Shown: one piece after another, positions 16,431 through 24,833 of the stretch
Position numbering within the stretch: the stretch's first letter is position 1
Layout: the number at the start of each line of letters is the position of its first letter
Assembly: GCA_002067365.1 (NCBI GenBank)
Contig: MVRK01000113.1
Coordinates: 1 to 44,183 of the forward strand
DNA length: 44,183 nucleotides
Direction: 5' to 3'
Source: Methanosaeta sp. PtaU1.Bin060
GTDB lineage: Archaea > Halobacteriota > Methanosarcinia > Methanotrichales > Methanotrichaceae
Program-made: the position numbers and the translations under genes
Notes under the pieces: generated by a model
Database searches by the model: none
What the model was told of the DNA's origin: nothing
What the model saw: the letters and a program-made list of their open reading frames with translations, nothing else

Positions 16431-17396
16431 TTGAAACCCTCGAGTGATTCTACATACTCAGTCGAGCTGATAACGACGGAGAGAAAGGAGGAGCTGGCGG
16501 AGCTTTACGGCAGCCAGGTTCTCTATGAGATCAAGGCGGAGATCTATGGGTGCTGCATCAAGCTCCTGACGGGAGAGGCGTCTGTCAAGGACAGATGGGA
16601 GGAGAGCTTCTACTTCGCATCGCAGAGCCTCCGATCCCATGGGAGGCTCTATGTTCTGCAAAGCAATTCCGAGGGCCAGAACAGGGTTTACTATGACCCA
16701 TTTTCCAGGACATGCTTCCTCTTCAATGTGGACTACTACGGCTGGATAAAATCGCTGGCTCTGAGCGTTGCGGGTGACATCCTGGAGGATGAGCACAGGA
16801 TCTACTCTGTGCACGGGGCGTGTCTGGATGCCAGGGGGGCGGGCCTCTGCCTGCTGGGCGGTCCGGGCGCTGGAAAGACGACACACACATACGGGCTGCT
16901 GCGCAGCGCGAGGGTGCGCGTCGTCTCAGACGACTGGTTCTTTGGCAGGATCTTCGGAGAGGATGTGCTCGCCTTCGGATCGGAGAAGAACTTCTACATC
17001 CGTGCAGACCTGGCGGACATCTGGAAGGAGTTCGAGGGGTTAGTGAAGAAGGCGGTCTTCGACGAGAAGGGGCGCGCTGTGGTGGACCTGAGATGGGTGA
17101 TCGGGAAGGGCAGGATTCTTCCGCTGACCACCATGCACAGTGTGATAATCCTGAAGAGGGATCAGGACGAGCAGGAGACCGTCAAGGCTCTCGATTCGGC
17201 TGAGGCCCTGAGGATCCTGGAGGAGAACAGCTACTTCAATCCGCACCTGCTGGTCAAGAGCGAGCGCAAGCGCAGGCTGCGTAGCGCCTTCTTCCAGGCA
17301 CTGCTCTCGAGGGCTGGAGCCTATGAGGTAAACACCAAGGGCACCCCCGAGGAGAGCCAGCGCGTGATCAGGAAGATAGCTGAGATCGAGCCTTAG
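16431..17396 (+). CDS. HPr-kinase/PEPCK-like P-loop ATPase
   Basis: 321 residues from a TTG at 16431, five bases after AGGTGACT, which overlaps the stop of gpmA. Residues about 137-165 contain His-Gly-Ala-Cys-Leu and the Walker A loop Gly-Gly-Pro-Gly-Ala-Gly-Lys-Thr-Thr, followed by Val-Val-Ser-Asp-Asp-Trp (a metal-binding Asp-Asp), as in HPr serine kinase and PEP-carboxykinase-like folds. The N-terminal 130 residues form an alpha/beta region without a name. HPr kinase in bacteria links glycolytic intermediates to protein phosphorylation; no HPr or PTS gene is visible here, so the target is unknown. Coupling to phosphoglycerate mutase and closeness to PEP synthase suggest a role near the PEP/phosphoglycerate node. 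A metabolite kinase is equally possible. Confidence 0.75.
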   Translation: MKPSSDSTYSVELITTERKEELAELYGSQVLYEIKAEIYGCCIKLLTGEASVKDRWEESFYFASQSLRSHGRLYVLQSNSEGQNRVYYDPFSRTCFLFNVDYYGWIKSLALSVAGDILEDEHRIYSVHGACLDARGAGLCLLGGPGAGKTTHTYGLLRSARVRVVSDDWFFGRIFGEDVLAFGSEKNFYIRADLADIWKEFEGLVKKAVFDEKGRAVVDLRWVIGKGRILPLTTMHSVIILKRDQDEQETVKALDSAEALRILEENSYFNPHLLVKSERKRRLRSAFFQALLSRAGAYEVNTKGTPEESQRVIRKIAEIEP

Positions 17397-17428
17397 CTGC
17401 AAGCGATCCCTGGAAGAAGGTGAAGGAG

Positions 17429-17638
17429 ATGGGAAAGAAGACGGCTGCATTATTATCGTTGCTGTTAACGGGTCTGGGACAGTTCTATGCGGGTCATTTC
17501 TGGAGGGCAGTGGCGTGGTTCTTCGGAGGCATCTTCTTAGTGGCTGTCCTGACGGTTCTCACAGGATTCGGCGGCATAATTGCGGGTGTCATTATCTGGA
17601 TCGCCTGCGCGTGGGATGCGTATAATATTGCGAGATGA
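17429..17638 (+). CDS. Small TM2-like membrane protein
   Basis: 69 residues. The ATG at 17429 lies five bases after GGTGA; the in-frame GTG at 17420 overlaps that site and is less likely. The N-terminus is Lys-Lys-rich, then Leu-Leu-Thr-Gly-Leu-Gly-Gln-Phe-Tyr-Ala-Gly-His-Phe, the hallmark of TM2/DUF5683-like small membrane proteins (Gly-x-Gln-Phe-Tyr-x-Gly). Two membrane helices follow with a short glycine loop, ending in Trp-Asp-Ala-Tyr-Asn-Ile. Its function is unknown in the family. It starts 32 bases after the HPr-kinase-like gene and could belong to the same transcript. Confidence 0.8.
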   Translation: MGKKTAALLSLLLTGLGQFYAGHFWRAVAWFFGGIFLVAVLTVLTGFGGIIAGVIIWIACAWDAYNIAR

Positions 17639-17888
17639 GGAGCGAACGGAGGAAGTGAGAACGATCGATTTTAGCCTCAATCTACATCGTGCAGGGCATT
17701 TCGGGCTCCGGCCTTTCTGTCGATCTCGCAGTGGTGATGCGCACCTTGGCCGCAAGGATCATCTCTTGCAAGAATTTGTCCACCTGTCACTTTCGCCCCG
17801 CGCCCTCTTCGCCCTCATATCCTCGAAGCCCCCTATAGCTTATCATGTACTTCGAACTCTACCCCACAGTCGCCCTGGAGGCATTCTC

Positions 17889-18122
17889 ATGAGATGGCCC
17901 TGGATGCATAGCAGCAGGACGATCGAGCCTCCAAGAGAAGTCAGCATGAAGCGCGCGCAGCTTGAAACCGCCAAGGAGATCCTGGCCGAGGTCTTCCACG
18001 CCAGGCCCGATGACGTGGAGGAGATGATCCAGCAGAGGCTTGAGGAGCAAAGCCTGGCGTATGAGCCAAGGCCTCTCCCTCAGGATGGTCTGTGGCCCGC
18101 GACCTTCAGCCTGAGGGATTAA
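17889..18122 (+). CDS. Small acidic-helical protein of unknown function
   Basis: 77 residues from the ATG at 17889, eight bases after GGAGG. The frame extends upstream to 17580, but that part overlaps the TM2-like gene and lacks signals. Residues 20-60 form one long charged helix (Lys-Arg-Ala-Gln-Leu-Glu-Thr-Ala-Lys-Glu-Ile-Leu, then Asp-Val-Glu-Glu-Met-Ile-Gln-Gln-Arg-Leu-Glu-Glu-Gln). The tail is proline-rich with a final Trp-Pro-Ala-Thr-Phe. The length, clean ribosome binding site and a TATA-like CCTATAGCTTATC 50-60 bases upstream support a real gene. I recognise no family. A role as an adaptor or regulator would be a guess. Confidence 0.65.
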   Translation: MRWPWMHSSRTIEPPREVSMKRAQLETAKEILAEVFHARPDDVEEMIQQRLEEQSLAYEPRPLPQDGLWPATFSLRD

Positions 18123-18319
18123 GCCCTGGGGCCACTAGCTTCGCAAGCGTGATGACTGTCAGAAGGGCCTCCTCCGCCCGCTGCTTAAGAGCCGCCACGG
18201 CCCGTGAAAAGGGATGATATGGTCTTGCACCCTTGGGCTGGGCGGCGTGGCAAGATGTATAGAACAAGATCGAAAGCGATAAGACCCCCAGGCCCGAAGT
18301 AAGGCTCTCGACTTTGTTG

Positions 18320-18433
18320 TTACTTCTCTTTGTAGCAGCAGCGCTCATGCATCTTCTTGGCCAGCCAGACGAAAGCCAGCAGACCTACGATGACTAACTT
18401 TATCTTGACTACTTTCTTGATGAATCCCATCAT
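18320..18433 (-). CDS. 37-residue single-pass membrane microprotein
   Basis: A short frame opens with two consecutive ATGs (18433 and 18430), seven bases after a GGTG ribosome binding site (minus strand, 18441-18444), and ends at TAA 18322-18320. A TATA element (CTTTTATAGA on the minus strand, about 18463-18473) lies 30-40 bases upstream. The peptide begins Met-Met-Gly-Phe-Ile with four lysines in its first dozen residues, has one hydrophobic helix (about 13-25, Leu-Val-Ile-Val-Gly-Leu-Leu-Ala-Phe-Val-Trp-Leu), then Lys-Lys-Met-His-Glu-Arg, a vicinal Cys-Cys pair and a charged end. Complete expression signals with a sensible topology argue for a real gene. Function unknown; small membrane proteins often modulate a larger membrane complex, but no partner is indicated. 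Confidence 0.65.
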   Translation of the reverse strand: MMGFIKKVVKIKLVIVGLLAFVWLAKKMHERCCYKEK

Positions 18434-18708
18434 GGTTTCTCACCTAAATAATATGTGTCTTAAATCTATAAAAGTATATTGGCTTTTCCAGAGGATCTCT
18501 CCGAGAACGCCGATCGGACGGAGCCTGGCCGTCGAGAAGGAAGGCCTCGGGCCGAATATGAACTGTGGCCTAGCCTGCCACATTCTGCCAGGAAGAGTAG
18601 CATGTGCCGCGGCTTCGGTGCGCGCATCGTATGATTGCGATGGCTTGTCAGAGCAGCGCAAGATTATTCAATGATAATGAAAGATCATGCCTCGGTGGTG
18701 ACTCCATT

Positions 18709-19101
18709 TTGTGCAGCGAAGGCGGCGATCGGCCGAGCATCCTCCTCGTCGAAGACACTCCAGTCAACCAAAAAGTAGCTCTCAAGATGCTCAATCACCT
18801 GGGCTATCAGGCCGATCTGGCCACCAATGGCCTTGAGGCGCTGCACGCATTAAAACAACGGCTTTATGATATCGTCTTGATGGATATCCATATGCCGCAG
18901 ATGGATGGCCTGCAGGCTACGAAAGCCATCCGGGGAGAGCTGCCTCATGCAGATCAGCCATATATCATCGCCATTACGGCCTACGCCACGCGCTTTGACA
19001 GGGCGATGTGCATGAGCGCCGGGATGGACGATTACCTGAGCAAGCCCTTCACCGTGGAGGACCTAAAGCTGGCTCTATTTCGCTATTCAGGGCAGCAATA
19101 A
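18709..19101 (+). CDS. Stand-alone response-regulator receiver domain
   Basis: 130 residues from a TTG at 18709, six bases after GGTGGTGAC; upstream in-frame ATGs lack ribosome binding sites. The chain is one receiver domain: acidic pair in Leu-Val-Glu-Asp-Thr, phosphoacceptor Asp in Leu-Met-Asp-Ile-His-Met-Pro, switch Thr in Ala-Ile-Thr-Ala-Tyr, and Lys in Leu-Ser-Lys-Pro-Phe. No output domain follows. The Pro-Val-Asn-Gln-Lys-Val-Ala motif after the acidic pair is typical of receivers attached to hybrid histidine kinases, so this may descend from such a protein or serve one in trans. No kinase gene is visible in the window. It probably works by protein-protein contact after phosphorylation. 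Confidence 0.88.
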   Translation: MCSEGGDRPSILLVEDTPVNQKVALKMLNHLGYQADLATNGLEALHALKQRLYDIVLMDIHMPQMDGLQATKAIRGELPHADQPYIIAITAYATRFDRAMCMSAGMDDYLSKPFTVEDLKLALFRYSGQQ

Positions 19102-19185
19102 TCTATACGTCAGCCGGAGAAGGCTGCGTAGGGTGGACCGGAAGATTTATGGCTTGACAAATATTGCCAGAAGTTGGTGATAGGG

Positions 19186-19545
19186 TTGCTAAAGATGCAA
19201 TCGATTTCCAGATGCCTGCAGATAATCTATCTCGCCATATTTGTTTTGGGAGTCATGGCCGCTGCTCAGAATCCTCAAACTGAGCCGCCAATAGTCGTGG
19301 GTAAGACGTCACACGGAAACCTGACTCAAAGCGGTGCCCTATTCAGCGGCCAGATTGTACCAATGGCGATACTTAACCGACCCAGCATAGATCGCTTGAA
19401 TCCCGAGCCTGAACCTCCCCTGCCTCTCTTCATGATAGGCGCTAACACCAGTGAGGGTATTTTCAGCGGCCAAATTCAGACAGTCCATCTCGGCCTGACG
19501 GCAAAAGGCAATAAAGCAATCGATGCCGGATCTGTGCCTGAATAG
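19186..19545 (+). CDS. Small secreted protein with a twice-repeated Phe-Ser-Gly-Gln-Ile motif
   Basis: About 119 residues if it starts at the TTG at 19186, four bases after GGTGAT; the ATG at 19195 and TTG at 19174 are alternatives. Residues about 8-30 form a signal peptide or membrane anchor ending Met-Ala-Ala-Ala-Gln. The remaining 90 residues contain two short related segments, Gly-Ala-Leu-Phe-Ser-Gly-Gln-Ile and Glu-Gly-Ile-Phe-Ser-Gly-Gln-Ile, about 46 residues apart, separated by a proline-rich stretch (Pro-Glu-Pro-Glu-Pro-Pro-Leu-Pro). There are no cysteines in the mature part. I recognise no family. It follows the receiver-domain gene by 84 bases on the same strand, which may be coincidental. 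Confidence 0.6.
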   Translation: MLKMQSISRCLQIIYLAIFVLGVMAAAQNPQTEPPIVVGKTSHGNLTQSGALFSGQIVPMAILNRPSIDRLNPEPEPPLPLFMIGANTSEGIFSGQIQTVHLGLTAKGNKAIDAGSVPE

Positions 19546-19675
19546 AGCCTGCTAATCCGCTAATCCATCAATCTCATTTTTTCGTGTTCAGCTCAATTGA
19601 TTCGTTTGATTGATGCTCGTTCCTTTCGATGAAGAGAGGGCGTTCAGCATTTCGCCCGAATCCAAAAACCAATCT

Positions 19676-19966
19676 CTAGATCCCGTCAGCCAACGCATCC
19701 TCGATCTGGCTGCGCAGCTTGCAGATCTCACAGTGATGCTTCTGGAGACACTTCATGATCTCAAGGCCGCTCTCAGTCGTCCTGAAAAGGGGCCTTGGGC
19801 CGCTGCTGGCCGCGATGAGGCCTCGATCTCGGAGAAGACTGATATAGGGATTTACTGTGGTGAAGTTAAGGTTGCACCGGTACACGATCCTCGTCTTGCT
19901 GGCGCCATCAGTGCAGGCTTCGAGGATCTGAGCTATGATCATATCGCTGCTCCTCTTCCACTTCAT
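19676..19966 (-). CDS. Archaeal winged-helix transcriptional regulator
   Basis: 96 residues, start supported by GGTGAGGA immediately upstream (minus strand, about 19969-19976). The sequence fits the archaeal PF14947-type winged-helix family: Ile-Ile-Ala-Gln-Ile-Leu-Glu-Ala-Cys, then Gly-Ala-Ser-Lys-Thr-Arg-Ile-Val-Tyr, Leu-Asn-Phe-Thr-Thr-Val-Asn-Pro-Tyr as recognition helix, and Leu-Leu-Arg-Asp-Arg-Gly-Leu-Ile leading into the wing with Tyr/Phe-Arg-Thr-Thr-Glu-Ser-Gly. A longer open frame on the plus strand (19610-20161) covers the same DNA, but this one has the recognisable fold and the ribosome binding site. Two C-terminal cysteine pairs (about residues 73-83) might sense redox state or metal. 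The target is unknown. Confidence 0.85.
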   Translation of the reverse strand: MKWKRSSDMIIAQILEACTDGASKTRIVYRCNLNFTTVNPYISLLRDRGLIAASSGPRPLFRTTESGLEIMKCLQKHHCEICKLRSQIEDALADGI

Positions 19967-20040
19967 TTCCTCACCGAGTCAGCCGAAATTCAGCGGTTAT
20001 ACCTGGATTCCCTTTTCAATTTTTTAGCTGCAACCCTTGT

Positions 20041-20070
20041 TAGTATATTTAATACTTATAAGACTTACGG
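20041..20070 (-). promoter_or_regulatory. TATA region of the winged-helix regulator
   Basis: An AT-rich block (TTATAAGTATTAAATATAC on the minus strand, about 20044-20062) gives TATA-like elements in both directions. For the leftward regulator it predicts a leader of roughly 50-60 bases. The rightward side has only a 22-24 codon frame behind GGGGTGAT (20081-20088). Confidence 0.45.
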
Positions 20071-20179
20071 ATCAAAAGTAGGGGTGATGCAGGTGAAGGA
20101 AGAGGATGGATCCGAAAGAAAGATCGCGATGAACTATTCGAAACCTGTCAGATCAATGTGATGATCCGCAGCACTCCTC

Positions 20180-21055
20180 TCAAAAGGGCCTGACGCCCGC
20201 CGCCAGGCATCCCGTCAGAAATCCCAGGATGGCTCCCGAGTCGAGGAAGGGCAGACCCGCCTGGGGCTTGTCCCGCGAGGTCGTCATAAGGGCGACGAAG
20301 CCGAGGTAGGTTCCGATCATGGCTCCGAGGGCCGGGAGGTTCAGTCCGAAGAAGCTGGCTGCAGGAAGCGACCAGTCCGCGGATATCACGAGGATAGTGG
20401 GGATTATGGCATCGCCGAGACCCAGAAAGTAAGCGCCCCTCTTCTTGCCCTCGCCGGAGGAGACTGATACCTGATCATGCCTGAAGCTGTAGTCCCTGCT
20501 CTTGGGCACCACGAAGAGCAGCGGGGCCTTGATGCTTATCACGCCCTCCGCCAGGGAGACCATATGGCGTGTCTTGTAGACGGAGATTGCGTCGTAGACC
20601 GCCAGGACTAGCAGCAGAAGCAGCGCAGGAAGGGTCGTCATAGAGACGCCGAAGAGAGAGCTTATGCCGGCACAGACCAGGATTCCGAAGAGATCAATCA
20701 CATACCACTCAGGATAGAAGCGCAACAGGAGGAGCATTGCCGCTGTAGGCACCAACGCCAGCAGCGGGTCCATGAAGGCCACTAGCACATAGTAGATGCT
20801 CGCCGCCACCGAGAGCTGTATGAAGCCGCTGATGATCCAGCCCTGCTTGAGCCTGATGGCCGCCAGCAGAAGTCCAGTGAAGCCCAGGATTATTATGAGG
20901 TAGAGCAAGGGGTTGGCCGTGGAGGCAGGGTCCTCGAAGACCCTGTTGCCGCTGGCGATGATTGCCGGGGTGATGGCCACTGCCAGGAGCTGCACAGCTA
21001 TCATGAAGAGCAGCATGACCACAACAGGGGCCTGGATCTTTGGACTTTCGGTCAT
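20180..21055 (-). CDS. Presenilin-type intramembrane aspartyl protease (archaeal A22 family)
   Basis: 291 residues with about nine membrane segments. The two catalytic aspartates are visible in Val-Tyr-Asp-Ala-Ile-Ser-Val-Tyr (about residue 161) and Gly-Leu-Gly-Asp-Ala-Ile-Ile-Pro (about residue 219), the YD and GxGD signatures of presenilin and signal-peptide-peptidase homologues. Near the C-terminus Gln-Ala-Gly-Leu-Pro-Phe-Leu-Asp occupies the place of the Pro-Ala-Leu motif. A hydrophilic loop between the two aspartate segments (about 180-212) fits the cytosolic loop of the family. It presumably cleaves membrane helices, such as leftover signal peptides, within the bilayer. A TATA element (CATTATATGAAC on the minus strand, about 21085-21096) lies 30-40 bases before the ATG with no ribosome binding site, suggesting a near-leaderless mRNA. 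Confidence 0.9.
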   Translation of the reverse strand: MTESPKIQAPVVVMLLFMIAVQLLAVAITPAIIASGNRVFEDPASTANPLLYLIIILGFTGLLLAAIRLKQGWIISGFIQLSVAASIYYVLVAFMDPLLALVPTAAMLLLLRFYPEWYVIDLFGILVCAGISSLFGVSMTTLPALLLLLVLAVYDAISVYKTRHMVSLAEGVISIKAPLLFVVPKSRDYSFRHDQVSVSSGEGKKRGAYFLGLGDAIIPTILVISADWSLPAASFFGLNLPALGAMIGTYLGFVALMTTSRDKPQAGLPFLDSGAILGFLTGCLAAGVRPF

Positions 21056-21098
21056 AGCGATGATATTATTATCAGCATCAGTTCATATAATGAAGTGC

Positions 21099-21653
21099 TC
21101 AAGGCGGACGATCTTTCCAGGCTGCGGATTCCTTCCTGGCCTTTTCGTCCAGCAGCTCCAGGTAAGAGCTGCGTATCGATTCTCCCAGGCCGAGCTCTTC
21201 GAGAAGAGACAGAACCCGTCTTCTCTGCTCCTCGAAGAAGTCGGCCTCGCCCCTGATCTCCATCTCCAGGAAGGACCCCAGCCCCTCCACATCATCGAGC
21301 GCGAAGGTGATATCCCCCAGAACATACTTGGTCCTGCGCTTCCTGACCACAGCCGAGAGGACGAAGCCCAAAGCCGCGAGGATCTCAGCCATCTCTTGAG
21401 GGCTGTCGATCTTCACAGTCAGCTCCTTGCGGCTTTTGGTCAAGCCGTCGAGCTTCGGCCCCTTGTATGTGAGGCGCGCGCCCTCTTCCTTGATGCGAAT
21501 GCGCAAAGCCTCATCGCTCCTCCTGAAGTCTCTATGTGGATGGTTGAAATATAGGTCCTCGTGACTTTCCGTCCCTGAAAAGGTCGCGCCCAGGGATATT
21601 ATCTTGTCCAGGGTCTCGGGCAGCGTGCGCGCCTTGACCTCTACCTCGATCAT
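21099..21653 (-). CDS. CYTH-domain phosphohydrolase/cyclase (CyaB-like)
   Basis: 184 residues forming one CYTH (triphosphate tunnel metalloenzyme) domain. The defining Glu-x-Glu-x-Lys is at the N-terminus (Ile-Glu-Val-Glu-Val-Lys-Ala). Inner-tunnel charges follow in order: Leu-Arg-Ile-Arg near residue 49, Leu-Thr-Tyr-Lys-Gly-Pro-Lys, Arg-Lys-Glu-Leu, Lys-Arg-Arg-Thr-Lys-Tyr, and Leu-Glu-Met-Glu-Ile near residue 130. Relatives are annotated as class IV adenylate cyclase, thiamine triphosphatase or inorganic triphosphatase; in archaea a triphosphatase is the more common expectation, and the substrate is not decided here. Its ATG overlaps the stop of valS by four bases (ATGA), so translation is probably coupled to valyl-tRNA synthetase. 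Confidence 0.9.
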   Translation of the reverse strand: MIEVEVKARTLPETLDKIISLGATFSGTESHEDLYFNHPHRDFRRSDEALRIRIKEEGARLTYKGPKLDGLTKSRKELTVKIDSPQEMAEILAALGFVLSAVVRKRRTKYVLGDITFALDDVEGLGSFLEMEIRGEADFFEEQRRRVLSLLEELGLGESIRSSYLELLDEKARKESAAWKDRPP

Positions 21654-24226
21654 CTTCTGACCAGCACAGTTGCGCTGCCCACATTCAGCACATCGACCGC
21701 CTCGCCCGCTGAGAGGGTCTCGACGACGACCTCCACCGCCTCTGCGGGGACGTCGAGAACCTCGCCATCAACCTCAACCCGGATCTTGCCCGACGCCCTC
21801 TGGCGCTCGACATCGACGGGGTTGAGGGCGCATAGGACATTGATGATCTTGCCGCTCCTCTCCTTGAACCTCGGGCCTAGAATCTTCATCTGCGCCTTTA
21901 CAGCCACGGGCTTCAGCTCGATCTCGGGCCTCCCAGTCAAGCTCTCGACAGCCGAGTTGGCCACTCCCTGAAGGTCAGTCGTCTCAAGGATCGAGGGGTG
22001 ATAGACAACGATTCCGGGCAGAGGCGCATTCAGCGCCAGGCCCCTCTCGGCCTTGTACCTCCGCAGTGCCGCGGCTATCTCCTTGACAGCAAGGCCCTCG
22101 GGATCAGTGGCCACGCCTGGCGGCTCGGGCCAGCCCTGCAGGTGCACGCTCTCTCCCGTCAGGGAGTGATAAATCTCCTCGGAGAGGAAGGGCGCTATAG
22201 GTGCCATCAGCCTCATCAGGGTCTCAATGGCTGTGTATAGAGTGTTCTGCGCCGCTTTCTTCCCGGGGCTGTCCGGGCCGTAGAGCCTGGCCTTGACGAG
22301 CTCTATGTAGTTGTCCGCCAGGACATCCCATGCGAACGCCCGAATCGCCTTGATCGCCTCGTCGAACTGGAATTTGTCCATCGCCTGTGTAGCGGCTTTG
22401 ATCAGGGAATCAAGCTCTCCCAGGAGCCAGCGGTCCACCTGCCCCGGAGGCTCGTTTGTTCTGGCCATCAGGGGCGCAGAGAAGCGATAAATCGACCAGA
22501 GCTTCTGCTGGAACCGGCTGGCTGCTGTGATCTCCTTCCACTGGAACAGGATGTCGTTTCCAGGTGCCCCGCCCATGGCCGCCCACTGGCGCAGAGCGTC
22601 AGCGCCGTTCGTCTCAAAGACCTCCTCGGGCCTGATGAAGTTGTTCAGGGACTTGGACATCTTGTGGCCGTCCTCGCCCAGAGCCATGCCGTTGATGAGG
22701 ATGGTCTCCCAGGGCTTCATGCCCGCAAGCGCTTTAGTCCTCAGGATGGTGTAGAAAGCCCAGGTGCGGATGATATCGTGCCCCTGGGGCCGAAGCTGAG
22801 TCGGCATGCGCATATCTGCCCGATCTGGCCAGCCTGCGACTGCGAGGGCTGAGATGGAGCTGTCCATCCAGGTGTCCAGGACGTCTTGCTCAGGCACGAA
22901 CTCGTCGCTGCCGCACCGGCACCTCACAGGCGGGCTGCTCCTTGTGGGATCAAGCGGCAGCCACTCCTCTTCAGCCACAAGCGTCTCTCCACAGCGCTTG
23001 CAATACCAGACAGGTATAGGCGTGGCGAAAATCCTCTGCCTTGAGATGCACCAGTCCCACTCCACCGAGTCCGCCCAGTTCTTCAGCCGCACCTGCATAT
23101 GCGGCGGCACCCACTCGATCTCCTCAGCAGTCTTCTTGATCTCCTCGGGATCTATCCGCACGAACCACTGCCGCCCCGAGAGTATCTCGATGGGGGTCTT
23201 GCACCGCCAGCACAGTCCGACGTTCTGCTCTAAAGGCTCCTGCTTGAAGATTATCCCCTTATCCTGCATCTCCTGGATGATCCTCTTCTTGGCCTCCTGT
23301 GTGGACAAGCCCCTGTAGGGCCCGCCGATCTCAGTGAGCTTCCCTTCCCTGTCGAGGGCCTGCCGAAGCGGGAGATGATGCTCCATCCACCAGCGCACAT
23401 CCTGCCTGTCTCCGAAGGTGCAGATCATGACGATGCCCGTCCCAAAGTTTGGGTCGACCGCAGGGTCTGAGAAGACTGGAACAGGATAGTCGAACAGCGG
23501 AACCCTTACCTCTTTGCCGATGTGCTTTTTGTAGCGCTCGTCCTCGGGATTGACGGCCACTGCCACGCAGGCCGGCAGTAGTTCTGGGCGACTTGTGGCG
23601 ATCTCCACATAGCCGTCCTCGGCCAAAAAGCGCAGGTAGTTGAGGGTGGTGGTTCGGGAATCATACTCCACCTCTGCGAAGGCGATGGCAGTCCCACAGC
23701 GGGGGCACCAGTTGACGGGATGCTCTGCCTGGTAGATCTGGCCATTCTCGTACATGCGCACGAAGGACTTCTGGGTCCGGACGTAGTACTCTGGCTTCAT
23801 TGTGACGTACTCGTTCGACCAGTCGATGGAGAGGCCGAGGCGGCCCATGGACTCGTGAAACCGCTCGATGGCCTGCATAGTAAGCTGCTCGCACAGCCTC
23901 CTGAACTCATCGCGCGGCACCTGGTTCTTGGTGATGTGGTAGGTCTCCTCTACCTTCACCTCTGTGGGCAGGCCGTGGCAGTCCCACCCCTGGGGAAACA
24001 TGACGTTGTAGCCCTTCATCCGCTTGTACCTGGCGACGAAATCGATATAACACCAGTTCAGCGCATTGCCTATGTGGAAGTTCCCCGTCGGGTAGGGTGG
24101 CGGTGTGTCGATGATGTACTGCGGCTTCTTCGAATCCCAGTCAAAATAGTAGACCGAAGGCTGCCATCGCTCTACCCACTTCTCTTCAATGCCTGCAAAG
24201 TTGTACTCCTTGGAGACCTCGCTCAT
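21650..24226 (-). CDS. valS: Valyl-tRNA synthetase
   Basis: 858 residues from the ATG at 24226, which has GGGAG seven bases upstream; an in-frame TTG at 24268 would add 14 residues and has no ribosome binding site. It charges tRNA-Val with valine. Class I motifs are clear: [10 protein letters not shown] near residue 35 (HIGH) and His-Lys-Met-Ser-Lys-Ser (KMSKS). Between them lies the CP1 editing domain with Thr-Ser-Arg-Pro-Glu-Leu and zinc-ribbon-like Cys pairs (Cys-Pro-Arg-Cys, Cys-Trp-Arg-Cys, Cys-Lys-Arg-Cys). The end is an anticodon-binding helical region followed by a 100-residue tail. The gene overlaps the CYTH gene and diverges from tsr3. Confidence 0.97.
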   Translation of the reverse strand: MSEVSKEYNFAGIEEKWVERWQPSVYYFDWDSKKPQYIIDTPPPYPTGNFHIGNALNWCYIDFVARYKRMKGYNVMFPQGWDCHGLPTEVKVEETYHITKNQVPRDEFRRLCEQLTMQAIERFHESMGRLGLSIDWSNEYVTMKPEYYVRTQKSFVRMYENGQIYQAEHPVNWCPRCGTAIAFAEVEYDSRTTTLNYLRFLAEDGYVEIATSRPELLPACVAVAVNPEDERYKKHIGKEVRVPLFDYPVPVFSDPAVDPNFGTGIVMICTFGDRQDVRWWMEHHLPLRQALDREGKLTEIGGPYRGLSTQEAKKRIIQEMQDKGIIFKQEPLEQNVGLCWRCKTPIEILSGRQWFVRIDPEEIKKTAEEIEWVPPHMQVRLKNWADSVEWDWCISRQRIFATPIPVWYCKRCGETLVAEEEWLPLDPTRSSPPVRCRCGSDEFVPEQDVLDTWMDSSISALAVAGWPDRADMRMPTQLRPQGHDIIRTWAFYTILRTKALAGMKPWETILINGMALGEDGHKMSKSLNNFIRPEEVFETNGADALRQWAAMGGAPGNDILFQWKEITAASRFQQKLWSIYRFSAPLMARTNEPPGQVDRWLLGELDSLIKAATQAMDKFQFDEAIKAIRAFAWDVLADNYIELVKARLYGPDSPGKKAAQNTLYTAIETLMRLMAPIAPFLSEEIYHSLTGESVHLQGWPEPPGVATDPEGLAVKEIAAALRRYKAERGLALNAPLPGIVVYHPSILETTDLQGVANSAVESLTGRPEIELKPVAVKAQMKILGPRFKERSGKIINVLCALNPVDVERQRASGKIRVEVDGEVLDVPAEAVEVVVETLSAGEAVDVLNVGSATVLVRR

Positions 24227-24302
24227 CAGATTGCTCCCGGCCGTTGGCTGCTTTGGAGTTGAACACAATGTTAATAGGATTGTCGGTAGATGATTTTCTG
24301 CG

Positions 24303-24800
24303 ATGAGACTGCTAGTTTATCACGCAGATCAGTGCGATCCAAAGAAGTGCTCGGGCAGAAAGCTGGCGCGCTTCAACCTCGTCCGCCTGACGAGGCACAT
24401 CAACCAGCTCAAGCCCTTCCTGGTCCTCTCTCCCTTCTCAGAGAAGGCCCTCTCGCCCGAGGACAAAGGCACAATGGGCTTGGCTGCTCTGGATTGTAGC
24501 TGGGCCAGGGCTGAGGAGGTCTTCTCACACACCCGGCTGAACACCAGAGCCCTGCCCTTCCTTGTAGCCTCTAATCCAGTCAACTTCGGAAAGCCCTTCA
24601 AGCTCTCGACTGTCGAGGCCCTCGCAGCGGCCCTGGTGATCCTCGGCGAGCCACGCCAGGCTGAGGCGATCCTGGCGAAGTTCTCGTGGGGCCACGTATT
24701 CCTGGAGCTGAATAAGGAGCCGTTGCAGGAGTATGCCTCGGCCAAGGACTCCTCAGAGGTGGTGAGGATTCAGGGATTGTATCTATCGGAACAAATATAG
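24303..24800 (+). CDS. tsr3: Tsr3-family rRNA aminocarboxypropyltransferase (DUF367)
   Basis: 165 residues. Family signatures are [12 protein letters not shown] near the N-terminus, Leu-Asp-Cys-Ser-Trp in the middle, [12 protein letters not shown], [11 protein letters not shown], and a C-terminal Phe-Ser-Trp-Gly-His-x-Phe-Leu-Glu-Leu-Asn. Tsr3 uses S-adenosylmethionine to add an aminocarboxypropyl group to a small-subunit rRNA uridine late in ribosome maturation. It is shared by archaea and eukaryotes. The gene diverges from valS across 76 bases; TTAATAGG near 24270 may serve as its TATA box, placing the transcript start close to the ATG. The hsp20 gene follows after 33 bases. Confidence 0.93.
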   Translation: MRLLVYHADQCDPKKCSGRKLARFNLVRLTRHINQLKPFLVLSPFSEKALSPEDKGTMGLAALDCSWARAEEVFSHTRLNTRALPFLVASNPVNFGKPFKLSTVEALAAALVILGEPRQAEAILAKFSWGHVFLELNKEPLQEYASAKDSSEVVRIQGLYLSEQI

Positions 24801-24833
24801 CCTGTGAACTCCAACATCCTTGAGGTGATTTTG

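Noticed and set aside
18106-18348. 80-residue minus-strand frame with a hydrophobic patch
   Set aside because: It overlaps the end of the small gene on the plus strand and the 37-residue microprotein, and has no ribosome binding site.
19610-20161. 183-residue plus-strand frame over the winged-helix regulator, including a 22-24 residue peptide at its end (20087-20161)
   Set aside because: The minus strand has a recognisable winged-helix protein with a ribosome binding site. The short end peptide has GGGGTGAT and a TATA-like block upstream but no other support.
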